A DNA stretch of 64,000 nt from Botryosphaeria dothidea (GCA_011503125.2 WWBZ02000040.1:744001-808000); one strand, 5' to 3'. Numbered from the stretch's first letter, positions 9,023-20,959 are shown. The notes: generated by a model not told the origin, from the letters alone. Numbers and translations: made by a program.

Positions 9023-12000
9023 CTAAGCCTTCTGCGGCGCAAGCGGCTCAACGTTCCAGATCGACTCGGCATACTCGTCAATGCAACGGTCACTGGAGAA
9101 GAAGCCCATGCGAGCAACACTGGTGATGGCCTTGGTGAGCCACTCATCCTGGTTGCGGTACGACTCATCGATGAGGTCGTGCGTCTTGCAGTACGACGAG
9201 AAGTCGTCTGAGACAAGGTAGTAGTCGCCATGGTCAACGATGCTGTTGACGAGAGCCGAGAATGGACCTGGGTCGCCGAAAGTGCCGCTCTTGATAGCAT
9301 CAAACACAGTTGCAAGCTCCGGATCCAGCTTGTATTGGCCATACACATGGGCATGACGGAGGTCCTCAACGTCTTCGGCGAGGTTGCCGAAGAGGAAGAT
9401 GTTGTTTTCTCCGACCTCACGGGTGATTTCGATATTTGCACCATCGCAAGTGCCAATGATCAAGCCGCCGTTCAAGACGAACTTCATGTTGCTAGTTCCA
9501 CTAGCCTCGGTGCCGGCCGTTGAGATATGTTCGCTGATGTCGGATGCAGGGCAGATGATCTCTGCCTTGCTGACGTTGTAGTCCTCCAAGAAGATGACCT
9601 TAAGAAGATCACCAACATCAGGATCGGAGTTGACCACTCTGCCGACTTGACAGATCAGGTGAATGACAGTCTTGGCCATCCAGTAGCCAGGAGCGGCCTT
9701 TCCGCCGAAGATGGACACACGTGGCGTCAGCTTCTTGCGCTGCTCGGGCGAGAGCTTCTTGATGGCGAGGTAGCGGTGGATAACACCGAAGATGTTCAAC
9801 TGCTGGCGCTTGTACTCGTGCATACGCTTGACCTGGACATCAAACAACGATGATGGGTTGACACTGACACCGGTCGTATCCTTGATGTACTTTGCAAGGC
9901 GGACCTTGTTGGCGTACTTGATCTCCTGGAACTCCTTTCGGAATTCGGCATCATCGACGAATGTCTCAATCTTGTGCAGCAAAGTAAGGTCTTTGAGGTA
10001 CTCGTAGCCACCAAGCTTCGAAGCGATGAGCTCCGAGAGACGAGGGTTAGCCTGGTGCAACCAACGGCGCGGAGTGATACCGTTGGTGACGTTGGTGAAC
10101 TTGTCAGGCCCATAGATCTTGACAAAATCCTTGAAGATGGTCGTCTTGATCAAATCAGAGTGTAGCTCGGCAACTCCGTTAACCTTGTGGGATCCGATGA
10201 CAGCCAGGTATGCCATGCGGACCATCTTCGGCTGGGACTCCTCAATGATAGAGACGCGCGAAAGCATGTCGCGGTCCTTGGGGAATGAACGCTCAACGAA
10301 CTGCAAGAATTGCAAGTTGATGTCGTAGATGATTTGCAAGTGACGCGGCAACAAGTGCTGGAAGAGCGGAACAGACCACTTCTCCAGAGCCTCGGGCAAG
10401 ACGGTGTGGTTGGTGTAACCGAACGTCTTGCTCACGATGTTCCAGGCATCATCCCAGTCGAGACCCTCAACATCGACAAGAATTCTCTGAAGCTCAGGAA
10501 TGGCCATGGTTGGGTGGGTATCATTGAGTTGAATGGCAACTTGAGATGGGAAATCCTTCCAGGCCCTCTTGGTCTTCTTGAAACGACGAACGATGTCGTA
10601 GAGAGACGCAGCGCACCAGAAGTACTGCTGCTTCAATCGAAGCTCCTTGCCGCGCTCCAAGCTGCAAAAAGGTTAGTGAATGACTTGCGGCAACAAAAAG
10701 GTGAACGTACTTGTCATTGGGGTACAGCACGGCAGAGATGGTCTCAGCTCGCTGTTGATCGGCGACCGAGCTCTCATATTCTCCAGAGTTGAACTTCTGG
10801 AAATCAAATTCACCGGATGCTGCTTTGCTGCCCCAGAGACGGAGATTGTTCGTGGTCGGAGTCTGGTAACCGGGAACTAGTTGTTTTCGTAAGTAATTGT
10901 CCGTTGTAAGTCTCGGTGCATTTCTTACTGGGGACATCGTAGGCAACAGCCTGTACAATCTCTCCATCTTCCCAGACGGAGCGTTGCTTGCCACTCTCAT
11001 CACTAACTGTTTATTAGCGGCTGACATGGAGGCACGAGAGGTAGAGCCCTACGTGTATTTGCGGACATTGCCATAAAACTGGATGTCGACCGTAACGTCG
11101 TGTCTGCAGAATTCCCAAGGGTTGAAGTCGAGCCAATAGTCGGGAACCTCGACCTGGTAACCATCGACAATCTCCTGCTTGAAGATACCGTATCGATAAC
11201 GCAGACCATAACCCCAAGCGGGATAGTTTAGCGAAGCCATGCTATCAAGGAAGCAGGCAGCAAGGCGACCGAGGCCACCGTTGCCGAGGGCAGCATCATG
11301 CTCCTGGCCGATCACGTCCTCGATGCGGAAACCGAGCTCCTCAAGGCCCTCTGGCATGGTGTGGTTAGTTAGCCCGAATCGGAGATGGTGATCTACTCAC
11401 TCTTTGCCGCATCCTTCTTGCCGATGTTGAGCATTGCATTGTCCAGTGCTCTGCCCATCAGAAATTCCAGGGAGAGATCTGTCTGCACATCAGCATCTAC
11501 GCCACAGATTGGCCAGGGATCTCTTACAGTATATCCGCTTCTGATCGGCAAAGGTCTGCTCCTGCTGGGTCTTGTTCCAGTCGAGGATCAGACGATCCCG
11601 AAAGGCCAGGGACGTGCCCGCGTAGGTAGCACTGCAGATTTATGAGCCACTATCCATGCGTGTTGGGTATACTGCGGGCTTACAAGTCATCGCAGTTGTA
11701 CAAGGAGCGAGCGAGGGTGGTCTCGATGTGGCGGATGGCTTCTTTCTGCGATGTGTCAGCAGCGAAACCTTCCAGTCAGCGAATCGATCAGCAAACCTCG
11801 AATTCCTCAGCCGTCTCAAAGCCCTTGGGTGTCTAAAGGGATATTCATCAGCTCCCATGCTCGTTATCGCCCAGGGATGTCCGGGGTAGCGGGTGGTGCG
11901 GGGCTCACGTATTTGCTCCACCTGCGGCAACAAGGTCAGCCCCATCTCTCGAAAAAGCGCTCAATTGGGAGCTTACGCCTGTCTTGCCGGCTCTGGAATG

Positions 12001-12143
12001 GCGGCCTCGACAGCCTTGATCTCGGAAGGGCCGAAACCCGTGGCGGTTCTCTTGTGCTTCGGTCTGCTGAAGCCCGGGCCAATCGGGCCCTGTAGATCGG
12101 AGAGTGGGGCACTCGTTGATGGTCGGCGCTCGCGGGTCGACAT
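9023..12143 (-). CDS. GPH1: Glycogen phosphorylase
   Basis: Releases glucose-1-phosphate from glycogen; cytosolic GT35 enzyme using pyridoxal phosphate. Ten exons on the minus strand: 12143-11977, 11921-11909, 11832-11797, 11745-11684, 11631-11528, 11478-11401, 11350-11053, 11002-10929, 10876-10711, 10661-9023. They sum to 2637 nt, 878 residues, in frame throughout. Family blocks are intact: [83 protein letters not shown], and the cofactor region [10 protein letters not shown] with the PLP-binding Lys at about residue 726. The first 40 residues are a basic Ser/Arg-rich extension, typical of fungal enzymes, where phosphorylation controls activity. Exon 2 is only 13 nt and encodes WSKY plus one base. 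The high intron number in the 5' third contrasts with the intronless last 1.6 kb. Confidence 0.96.
11909..11921 (-). other. 13-nt coding micro-exon in GPH1
   Basis: Between a 55-bp intron (11922-11976) and a 76-bp intron (11833-11908). The flanks are CAG before it and GTGAGC after it. Its 13 bases complete an Ala codon and add Trp-Ser-Lys-Tyr, restoring the conserved block before [11 protein letters not shown]. Skipping it shifts the frame. Confidence 0.8.
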
Positions 12144-13329
12144 GGTTGCGGTTCAATTGGCAACTGAGAAGTGAAATCAGAAGGAGGAGAAGGAAGGGAA
12201 ACGGTGGAAGCGGCGGACGCGGGGCTTATGTAGCAGGCGATGTCAGGAAGCGCGGTGGGACGCGAGCAGGTTGACAGCACGTTCTGGGCTGATGCACACG
12301 GTGGACTGATGGTGGGAAACAGAGGCCGGGGAGCTGCAGCGCGGGCCAGATACGGGCCTGTGCTTGCGGGGAAGCTGTTGGTGCCCTTCGTTCCCGCCGG
12401 CGCGCTCAACCATGCTGGCCGCGACAGCGCCATCAACGCCTATCGCCAGCCACTCTCCTATCCATCATGATGGATCCGTGAGGCTCCTTTTGCTCCGCCG
12501 CTCCCGGGCCTTGCCAGAACCAGAGCCGTCCGCTGCCGGGACTTATCACGAGCCTTGCCGCCTCGCCCCATCGTACTACCGTCTGCCAACTGACGCTGCT
12601 AAGCGCCCACTTTTTGTCCAGGTCAACGACAGGATCGATGATCGGGTGGAGCTGCGCGCTGTACACGTGGTGTGGCCGCTGGGAAATGCAAAATTTACTT
12701 TCTTCTCCGCATCCTCTCAATTAGCTCATGCACCCCAACATGCGCCTGCTTCATGTACTTACGACGCAGCGGGTTTCTCTATGCCATCACGATTTCCCGA
12801 TGTCTGGCCTTCCCTGAAAACTTTTGCGCGCGCTCTGTCAACGAAGACCAGGATGCGCTCGTATCTCTGATAGGCGACTCCCCTCTACACGAATCACACC
12901 GACTCTCCTGCTGCAGCCCATCGAGGGACGAGGATGGACCAAGAGACAAGACGCACATTCTGCGAAGGAGAAAGAAGAAAGAAGAAAGAAGATGCAGGAT
13001 ACCAGAATTACTACTATTGAATTATAGACGCGTTAATTAGGCTGTTGTCGTTTGCGGTTGCTCCTTGCCAAGATGCGCCCGCGACATCGCGTAATCGCGG
13101 GTCCAATTCATCATCGACCTGGTTCCATTTCTGCCTCGAAATGGCCGTCCAAACATTATAAAATCCGTAAGTTGTTTTTCCTGCGACCCACCACTGTTCC
13201 ATTCCTGCAATGACATGATCAATTGCCGTGCGCAAAAGCGCACAGCTACAAAGGGGGTATCTCTGAGCAGTAACCGGTCCCTAAACGCCCGCTTCCCAAT
13301 AAAGTATCAAAAATGAGAGGAGGGATCTT
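12144..13329. other. Intergenic, glycogen phosphorylase promoter and cyclin 3' side
   Basis: 1186 bp between co-directional minus-strand genes. GC-rich near the GPH1 start, then a purine tract (AAAGAAG-like units near 12968-12992). Several open frames occur but none has a domain or a sensible start/splice context. Confidence 0.55.
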
Positions 13330-14305
13330 TCAATCCCACGCATGATCGAGAGCCATGACGCTCGGGCTTGGCTCCGGCGTCGCGATGCCGTTGAACCACG
13401 TCGCGCCGCCTTGCAGCGACAGTGGTGCGGGCCTGCTCTTTTCGCCGGCCACACACGGCTCGTCGGCCACAGCCTTCGCTACGGCGGCCGTGGCAGCGGC
13501 GGCTGCCTTCTGGCGGTTGCGGAGGCTCGCGCGGTGCATGTCCTCAATGGCATCGCGGATGAACTCGGCAGTGAACGAGTGCAGGTCATAGTCCAGATCA
13601 ATTAGCACACAACGCTGGGTGGTTGAGAGCTGACGGGCAGAGAAGACGCCGAACGAGATGCGCTGAGCCCAATGCTGCAGCGACACCTGGTGGTCGTCGA
13701 GGTAGGCGGTAGCTAAGGCGAGAGCAGCAAGCACCAGCAGTTCCGGCTCGGCGGAGCTCTTGATGGCGCCGGCCAGGACCGGAGCAGAGGTCATGAGAGC
13801 GGGCGACGCGGGAGGAGAGACGGGGGCTTGGGCGCAGTCGAGGAGCGGTGAGGCGGCAGGCGTAGGCTCGTTGAGGGTTAGGGCGTTCCGCCATCCTTTG
13901 GCGAAGCGCATGCTCAGAGCATCGAGGATGCACGCGGCCAGGCCGATGACCTCAAAGGGCAGATTGGAGCGCTCGAGGTAGTCCTGGATGGTGCTGACGG
14001 ACGGGCGGCGGCTGCAAGCGTTGGAGGGGATCAGCTTGACGAGGTGTGATGCTGGGCCTGGGGTTCACGTCAGTAGGAGCCCGAATTGCGCCAAGCTGGC
14101 TGCAGCAACACTCACCCCGCAGGTCGTGTTCGTCCGCCAGGCCTCCAAGCGGGCTCCGTGGAGAGGCATTCCAGGACGCGCCGGGCTGGGCGGGCGGCGG
14201 GGTCGGCAGGTTGGACAACGGGACATAGTTTGCCAGGTAGTCGTCGAAGTCGACGGAATCGACAGAGCCGCGGCGGCTGCCGATGGTAAGAGGCGGACTT
14301 TCCAT
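13330..14305 (-). CDS. Cyclin-like protein
   Basis: Two exons: 14305-14116 and 14057-13330, 305 residues. The ATG at 14305 has a strong context (AAACCATGG). The cyclin box is split: an N-terminal half around residues 85-125 (IQDYLERSNLPFEVIGLAAC, then ILDALSMRFAKGWRNAL), a Pro/Ala-rich insert of about 35 residues, and a second half (ELLVLAALALATAYLDDHQV, WAQRISFGVFSARQLSTTQ, VLIDLDYDLHSFTAEFI). The spacing and the LDYDL helix resemble Pcl/G1-type cyclins that activate a CDK such as Pho85 or Cdk1. The C-terminal third is Ala/Pro-rich and disordered. The intron has two possible acceptors 6 nt apart (exon starting at 14057 or 14051), both in frame. A TATATAA element lies 125-131 bp upstream. Assignment to cyclins is by pattern, not by a full alignment. 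Confidence 0.72.
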
Positions 14306-14429
14306 GGTTTCTCGCGCTCTGCTGCTGCTGCTGCTGGGCTCGCGCTTCAAGGCAATTACGTGCGTGCAGACGCTCTCGGGCAAGACTGAGCCTTCATGGG
14401 TTCGTGTGAGGGCTGGGCAGCACCGGGAG

Positions 14430-14436
14430 TTATATA
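14430..14436 (-). promoter_or_regulatory. TATA box of the cyclin-like gene
   Basis: On the minus strand this reads TATATAA, 125-131 bp upstream of the ATG at 14305, set in GC-rich DNA where such a string stands out. Consistent with a transcription start near 14400. Confidence 0.5.
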
Positions 14437-15621
14437 GAAAGTCAGCGCGCAGTTCTCGCGCACTGGAGCAGCCCCTAGCAGGACCGCGACCCCGTTTGCG
14501 CGGGACCCTTTTCTGGCTCTTGCGACCTCCTGCCTAGCCGTTCGCGGAGCTTGGGCTGACGTGACAACATGATCCGAGCCAGCATCATCGCGACAGCTCG
14601 GGCGCGCCAAGCGGCCAAGGACGGCCTGCGAAACAGAACATGGATGCGCTGCTCCACTCGCGCCTGCTTGCGAGCGTTCGATGCGCCAGGCACACACGAG
14701 CGCGCGAAAAAAAACCCGCTGGTGGCTGCACCGCTCTGCTCCGCGGCTGCGTCTGCGCCCGTGAGCCGAACCCCGACCAGCTGCCCGCACTGCCAGCCAA
14801 CGCCCGCCCGCCAGCGCCGCCCGATCCGCTGCACGTCTGTGGCCTGACTCGATCGCCCGTTCAGCCTCCTCCTGCGGCGTGCAGCATGCAGTCCGCTGCG
14901 ATGCATGTGCTGCTCCCGCCCAGAAGGGGATCTGCTCCCGCCGACACGAGCTCGCGCTGCAGCGCCTGCATCTCTCTCATGAACGACCATCGTCGCGCCC
15001 GCTCTGCTCAGCTCACCTTCCGCCATGCTTCCACGCCGAAGCAGCCGCCTGTTTCAGCGCCGACCAGCCCTAATATAAAGTCCCGCTCACCGACCGGCTG
15101 GCTCTGCCAACCAGCCGCCAGCCCGCCATCTGCTGGCTGCATGAACACCACGCGCCCAATCTCGCTGCTTGGGACCGACAAATCCACTTTGTCTGCCAGT
15201 CCCCAATGGCGCCCTCCCGCGCCGTCAGCACGCAGCCTTGGACAACGACGAGCCCCTGGACAGCAGCTTTTCACCGCTGCATCTATCGTTGCCGTGGGCT
15301 ATTCCTGAATCTGCTACCGCTCGCCAAATAGATTGGGATTATTGAGCTTGCCTGAGGCAACCCCCTCACTCGGGACTCAGCCTCCTCTCGGTCCGGGCCT
15401 ACTCCATTGAAGCACGGGCTCCAGTGGAGAAGCCGCTTGCGCTTTCTTGGCTCCTGAGGATTCTCGTCAGTTCCGCCTTTCTGAAGCCCGCTGCGCAAGC
15501 GGCTTTCGCCCCCGGCTCCGCCTAGGACAAGGCCGTTGCTGTCCGCGCGCTGTGCGCCTCATGCCGGGCCGCCGGCGCTCGAATTTGATGGCCTCTTTGG
15601 GCCGAATGGGAAAGAACGCAC

Positions 15622-15635
15622 ACGTAGCGCTACGT
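15622..15635. promoter_or_regulatory. 14-bp perfect palindrome near an MluI cell-cycle-type motif
   Basis: ACGTAGCGCTACGT is its own reverse complement. ACGCGT follows at 15653-15658. About 1.3 kb upstream of the cyclin-like ATG. A dimeric-factor site is possible; function is inferred only. Confidence 0.35.
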
Positions 15636-17939
15636 AGACACGCAAACCACACACGCGTTGGATGGAGGACGGGGAAAGATCCGCACGCTCTCCTACCGCC
15701 TTCGCCCCGAGTGCCGTTGAGCACTGCTGCACTGGAAGCCTCAAGCGACAATCTAGAATCTGCAAGCGGCATGCAGATGCACTGCAGCTCGCTCCACCGC
15801 CCGCCCATCAGTCCCCTTACAGAGCCAGCACTGTCCTGATCGATGCTTCAAGCTATCTCGTCTCATCTTCGGATGAGCAGCCGAGTCACTAGGCAGTTCC
15901 TGACCATCGACATCACCCGCACAGGGCCGGCTTATGATCATGGGCGAGCCGTTGCCGCCCCTTACAATATCAAAATTTACCTTTGCGCCAGTCCAAAACG
16001 TATCGATAGGCGGCAATCGATATTCCCACTGGCCATCCCCGTCACTCCGCTATTCTTGGAGCGGTCCGCTAGCCCTGAATCCGTCTGTCACTCCGACGCA
16101 CTGTCGTCCTTGGAGTTTCTGCACCTTGACGGCCACATCTTTCTGTTCATCTTCATCCTCACCCCCACCCCTTTTGAGCCAGACAGACCACCTCTCGGCT
16201 CCAGACGGCACATCTTTAATATCTTCGCGGTGAGTGCCGTTCTTCCCGCCTCCACCCGCGCCCGACCGACCAGCCGATATTATCTCTGTCGATGTGTGTG
16301 TCCTGCATGTCTTGCATAAGGGTCCTCAGGCGTGCACAAAAAGCATCGAAGAATAGGCAACCAATAGCCAAAGTTGCGTGACAATGAATTAAGACATCCC
16401 CCGTGGAATTAATGTCCCGCCGCTTTCTTCCGTCCCACGGCATGGCCGACTGCCGACTGTCGTCCCGAGCGCCCTCCATGATTACAATGACGCCGCCGTG
16501 GGCAGGGCTGCCTGCTCGCCTTGCACTGCCACACGCAAGCAAAACCACCTAGCTGATCGTCCAACGGCGCTCAAGGATTACCCACACCTCGTTTATTTGT
16601 GTGGCACATCTCTCTAAGTCCGAGTCCCGAAGCAGGACCCTTTGCCTCGTTCTTCTTGCCTATCACCGTAACGACCGGCGTCACCGGCACTAACTTCGGC
16701 ACGCGATCGACGGAAAAGCGAGCCGGTAGGGCTAGGGGAAACACCGCCTCGTGAACATCATCACATCAGACCTGCGGGCTCTCCTTCCTTTTTCTCGTCC
16801 GCTACTCTGGAATACGAGAGACTCGCGGAGGCCAAGTGGTAGGGCTGACCTCCATGAAACAGAGTATCATAGGTGCGAACTGTCCAATCAGCGCACGGGG
16901 CGCAGCTGTTGAGTTTCCGCGTAGCGCGAAGAAAACGAGGGATTTTCACGAGGGAGGCACAAGAGATGGGAGATTTGCGCTTAGTGTGTGGCCTGATTGT
17001 CGGCTCCTTCCAGAGGGGAAAGAAAAATGTTTTAGGCCCTGTCGTGCGCGAGATTGAGACGTGATGAAACGCCAAAACAATAATCGCGATCTGAAAACGC
17101 CCTTACAAGCAGAGCCGGGAACGAAGGAAGGGGAAACGAAGGGAGGGGTGGGACCGCTAAGTGCCGGCTGAAGCAGCCGCTGGGAGATAGATAGATCTGC
17201 GGGGCGAATATGGGGGCTTCTTTTACGGGAGCGATACGAGTGTGTTGGCTGGTGTGTGTGGTCGAATTTTTTCTCTCTGTCGTACCTGTCGGTGATATCG
17301 ACCTGACCTTGCAGGGTCATCCCAAGCGCACACGAGGTTTCTCCTTCTCGGGCACCAGGAACAAAAACGCTAGCGGTAGCACTGCAGGAACAGGCAGGTG
17401 GCCATGACGACGGGAACCGGAAAGGCCGTGATGTCATGAGCCAGCTACTACGGACAAATTGCGTCGTTGGTGCAACCAGAGCACGTCAACAATGCGCAGG
17501 AGAATCAACGTCACGGCGCGCGCCTGGATGCTTCCAAAACCGGGTTCCAAGCCGTCTGAGGAATGGGGGGCGAAACGGCAACATGGCATGCGTCGTCGAA
17601 CCCGGAAAACTTCCTTGCGATGATGACGGCACCCAAGCAGCATTCAGAAAAAAACATGCGCCGCGAGAATGTCGCGTGCCTGGCGAGAACCGCTGATAAC
17701 TTCTCGACCACTAAGAGCCCACAACCACGGCTTGGTAGTGGAGGCTTTTGGCGTAACCGGTCGAACGGCCTTGGTTATTACCTGCCATCCATTCCTTGCC
17801 GAACAGCTGACAACAACCCAACTGACCAGCCACTCATCCTTTGGGCGCTCATGGGGAATTGATGTTGTTGTTGTCAGCCACACACAGCCACCGCAACAGG
17901 GATACCAAGTTACAAGCATGTGTCTGCGCTAGCGAGTTC

Positions 17940-17961
17940 ATGAGGCGTTGATGAGGCGTTG
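17940..17961. repeat. 11-bp direct duplication
   Basis: ATGAGGCGTTG occurs twice head to tail in noncoding sequence. Confidence 0.8.
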
Positions 17962-18948
17962 GCCAGCCATTCCTACGTCAGCCTTTCCTTCAGCCCCTCC
18001 AAAAAGCCAAGCTCGCAATTACGATGAGCTCGAAGTTTGGGTCCTAATGTCAGAGGCGTCGGTTTCATGTGCTAATCATGTATCCAACTTCTGATCGTGC
18101 CTGTTAGCATCAGACGGACGCAGCCGAAATTCAGAGCTGCTATGAAGTCCAAAATCTAGGTCCGAGCATGGCCGAACATCAGCCTAAGGGGGTTTGCACA
18201 TGTCTTCAAAGAAGTATGTAGTGAGCTGAACAAGAGATGCTGCTTCACAGACGGACATGAGAGATTGGTGTTATAGTGATTCGTGATATAAGTCCTATTT
18301 TATGCTTAAGAAGTTTACGATAGTAGCTGTCGGAAATGCAAAGATGCCTTCAGTTCTCATGGGCAAGACCCAGGTGCTTTCGTTTGACACCAGATCGTGT
18401 CAATCACTTACCCTTTCGAAAAGCCTCATGCTGTCGACTCCTCATCACCGTCTGCAAGAAGCCTTAACCCATCTACAGCAGACCGTTTACCATATTGTTC
18501 CATCAATTGACCGGGTTATAAGCATAATGCTAACCACCCAGCATCGCATTCAAACTGACGTAGGTGGGCAGGTATGCAAAAAAAAAAATTAAAGACAGCA
18601 AGGCGCATCAAAGATCTGCACTCCCGTCTGACCGACGCATGATATTCCAAGTACCGACAAGAAAAAAAACTCTACTCTGGCGGTCTTAGCCAGCCGACAG
18701 CCCCAGCCGCGAGGGAGGGCGCTCGCCTTGTTAGAATCCCCGTAACCTCGCACGAAATTCCCCCATCCACCCACGTCGCCCTTCTTCCCATGTTTGCCGA
18801 ACGGAAGTTTCTCCGAACAGCGGATGGATTCACCGAGGACGACTATACACGCGGCCCACCCGCGTCGGTCCAGTCCGAGGAGGCGTCGTAATAAATATAG
18901 TGCTTATACCTGTACCTCGATCTGACCCCCAATAAATCGGTAGATCGC

Positions 18949-18978
18949 CTTACTCGCATTTTCTGTGACGCGAGTAAG
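18949..18978. repeat. Inverted repeat, 9-bp stem with 12-nt loop
   Basis: CTTACTCGC at 18949-18957 and GCGAGTAAG at 18970-18978 are perfect inverted copies. It could form a hairpin in a transcript or be a factor site; no T-tract follows and no gene ends here. Confidence 0.6.
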
Positions 18979-20053
18979 AACCCTACGCCATCATCGGATT
19001 ACTCAATCAATCTCAAACGCACCACTCCCCGGAAACAGAGATACCCGACAACGCGTGTGCAAGCATGCGAGTCATTCACCGCAGGAATGAGGAGATTGGT
19101 CGTTCATACGATACTATAGAGGGGTGGTGTAACCGACTGATAGTGTTGAATGCGATTCCCGTGAACAAAGATCAGCTCAGGACTGATGCGATGAGCCGAA
19201 GCATTTACCCCAATAGCTCTGTCAGTAAAAAGACTTGAGTAACACTTGAATTCGTCAAATGCTTCGACTCTCCATGAATTATGCTTAGGAAAAGTCCGTT
19301 GTCGCTAACCGTCGGCTGCAGTACTGTTCTATATGAATCACTCAACTCTTCGTATCCTACCGATGATCGTTGCGGACGGGTCGAGATGCGAGTTTCAAGA
19401 AGCGTTCCTGACGATATAAGGACTGAACACACCGTACTCATCAACTTGGAGGAACAGCAAGTACACGGACATACAACGCCGTATTCATTTAGATTCGAAC
19501 TCGAACCATGTAACACCGAAATGATAAGAGATGTGTGATTTTGGTATGCGGATGTAAGAGCTGGTGTTTTTTGGGGCGTTTAGGGGAGAGAGGCTGATGA
19601 TGCCCTAGGAGTAAGGGAACAAATAGGGACAAAAAGAACAAGAAACCATGCACCATGAAACACCAACTCGCAAAACTATCGCTAAAACTCTCTACAGAGA
19701 GGCAAGCACAATGAGAGAGTATGAAAGAATTCTTTTTTCCATCGAGTCACCTATCATTCCGGTAGATGCCTGCTAATTGGCATAGCCGGTCGTGCCTCGC
19801 GCCTGTCTAACCTATTCCTCGTTCTTGACGAATCCTAGGCCACTAAACAATTCCGTCCACACGCCTATGAACGACGGTCCAAGAGGGTATCATCAATCTT
19901 CCAAGACCTCTACCGTCCATCCATACACGCCTCTTATAGGGTCCTTCAATTCCTACCGATGTTGTAGCAACAGAAACGTCTGCGTTCACGCTGCTGGCGA
20001 GGTCTTTCCCCTCAGACTGTGAGATTGAAAGGTCGATGCGTTTCGCAGAACTC

Positions 20054-20959
20054 TTACTGAGCCTTCTTGGGGCCAGCAGCAGCACCACCAGCGTACTTGT
20101 TCAGGTCGGTAGCATCAGAGGCCTGCTTGGCGATGCCCTTGATGGTCTCCCAGATCTGGCGAGCCTGCGGGGGCGTGCTCTGCTGCTGAACGAGAGCGTC
20201 GGCACGAGCAGTGAGCTGCTGGATGGCAGACTGAACAAAAGTGCTCTGCGAGATGCGGGCGCGGAAGAAGGCGGTGTAGAAGGTCAGCAGGATCCACGAG
20301 CCGCGCTGGAAGATAAGAGCGGAGCCGAGGACGCGGAACCACAACACAATCTCCAGAATAGCAACCAAAGTCATGCTCGTGTCGTAGTACTCCTTGACGA
20401 AGCGACCGATGGTGTTGGACAGAGCGGACTGGTTGGGCTTGGCGCCCTCAGCCGCCGGGGGCTGCGGCTGGAGGACAGGCAGCAAGTTGGTGCGAGCGTA
20501 CGTGAGAACGTGGAAGACGGAGTACACAGCGAAGGGAGCAAGGGCAAGGGGAATCTGGAGCGCGTTGCCGAGCCAGATCAAGGCCATGACTGTGGGGTAC
20601 GGCTTCGTTAGAATAAGTGGTTACCATTGACAGCCGGGGCGGAGCTCAAACATACTCAGATACTGGACGTTCTCATCGGCGATCATGCTGAGCGCACCGC
20701 CCTGCTTGCCAGCTCTAACGCGCGCGCGGTATGCCTTGTAGACGACGATGCCGTAGGTGACCGCGGCGGCGAAGAAGGCCAGACGGTAGGAGAAGCGGGC
20801 CATGCGCGAGTAGTAGTTGAAGGTGAGCCAAGACAAGCTGTAGCGCAGAGTGCAGAAGAGCAGCGTCAAGTGGCCGCCGAACCAGGCGAACTGCAGAGTC
20901 TGGGCAAGCTGCAGGAGCCTCTGCTGGAGAGGCATCGAAGCGGGGGGAGGAGGGGCCAT
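20054..20959 (-). CDS. POM33: Pom33/TMEM33-family nuclear pore and ER membrane protein
   Basis: Two exons, 20959-20656 and 20589-20054 (66-bp intron GTATGT..CACAG), 279 residues. Pom33/Per33-type proteins are multi-span ER membrane proteins that take part in nuclear pore distribution and ER shaping. Hydrophobic segments are seen near residues 20-40 (LQFAWFGGHLTLLFCTLRYS), 55-75 (FSYRLAFFAAAVTYGIVVY), 100-125 (IMALIWLGNALQIPLALAPF, then AVYSVFHVLTYA) and 155-190 (ILEIVLWFRVLGSALIFQRG, then SWILLTFYTAFF). The C-terminal 60 residues are amphipathic and end in AGPKKAQ. Order and spacing of segments fit fungal Pom33. The start Met begins a Pro-rich leader (APPPPASMP). I am confident in the family, less in the exact paralogue. 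Confidence 0.85.

Larger units (their letters stand above)
14437..20053. other. 5.6-kb gene-free region upstream of the cyclin-like gene
   Basis: The largest gap in the window. 14.4-16.3 kb is GC-rich, 16.3-17.9 kb mixed, 18-19.8 kb AT-richer. Open frames on both strands (up to 222 residues near 14640-15308) show no domain, no codon bias and no splice logic. No transposase, tRNA, rRNA or AT-rich RIP block is visible. A 14-bp palindrome (15622-15635), two ACGCGT motifs (15653, 19051), an 11-bp duplication (17940-17961) and a 9-bp-stem hairpin (18949-18978) are the only structures I can point to. It may hold the extended cyclin promoter, a noncoding transcript or decayed sequence. Confidence 0.55.

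Noticed and set aside
14306..14383. Upstream extension of the cyclin-like protein to 14383
   Set aside because: The extension begins at TTG rather than ATG; the ATG at 14305 has strong context.
14475..15308. Open frames of 183 (-) and 222 (+) residues upstream of the cyclin-like gene
   Set aside because: They overlap on opposite strands in GC-rich DNA and carry no domain.
19490..19510. tRNA-like T-arm (TTCGAAT on the minus strand)
   Set aside because: The flanking five bases do not pair and no acceptor or D arm is found.
19560..19620. Possible box C/D snoRNA (TGATGAT-like string near 19590)
   Set aside because: Box C lacks the leading purine and no paired box D with terminal stem is visible.
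18000..19800. RIP-mutated transposon remnant
   Set aside because: Only moderately AT-richer; no TpA excess evident by eye, no transposase fragments, no terminal repeats seen. A computed RIP index would settle it.
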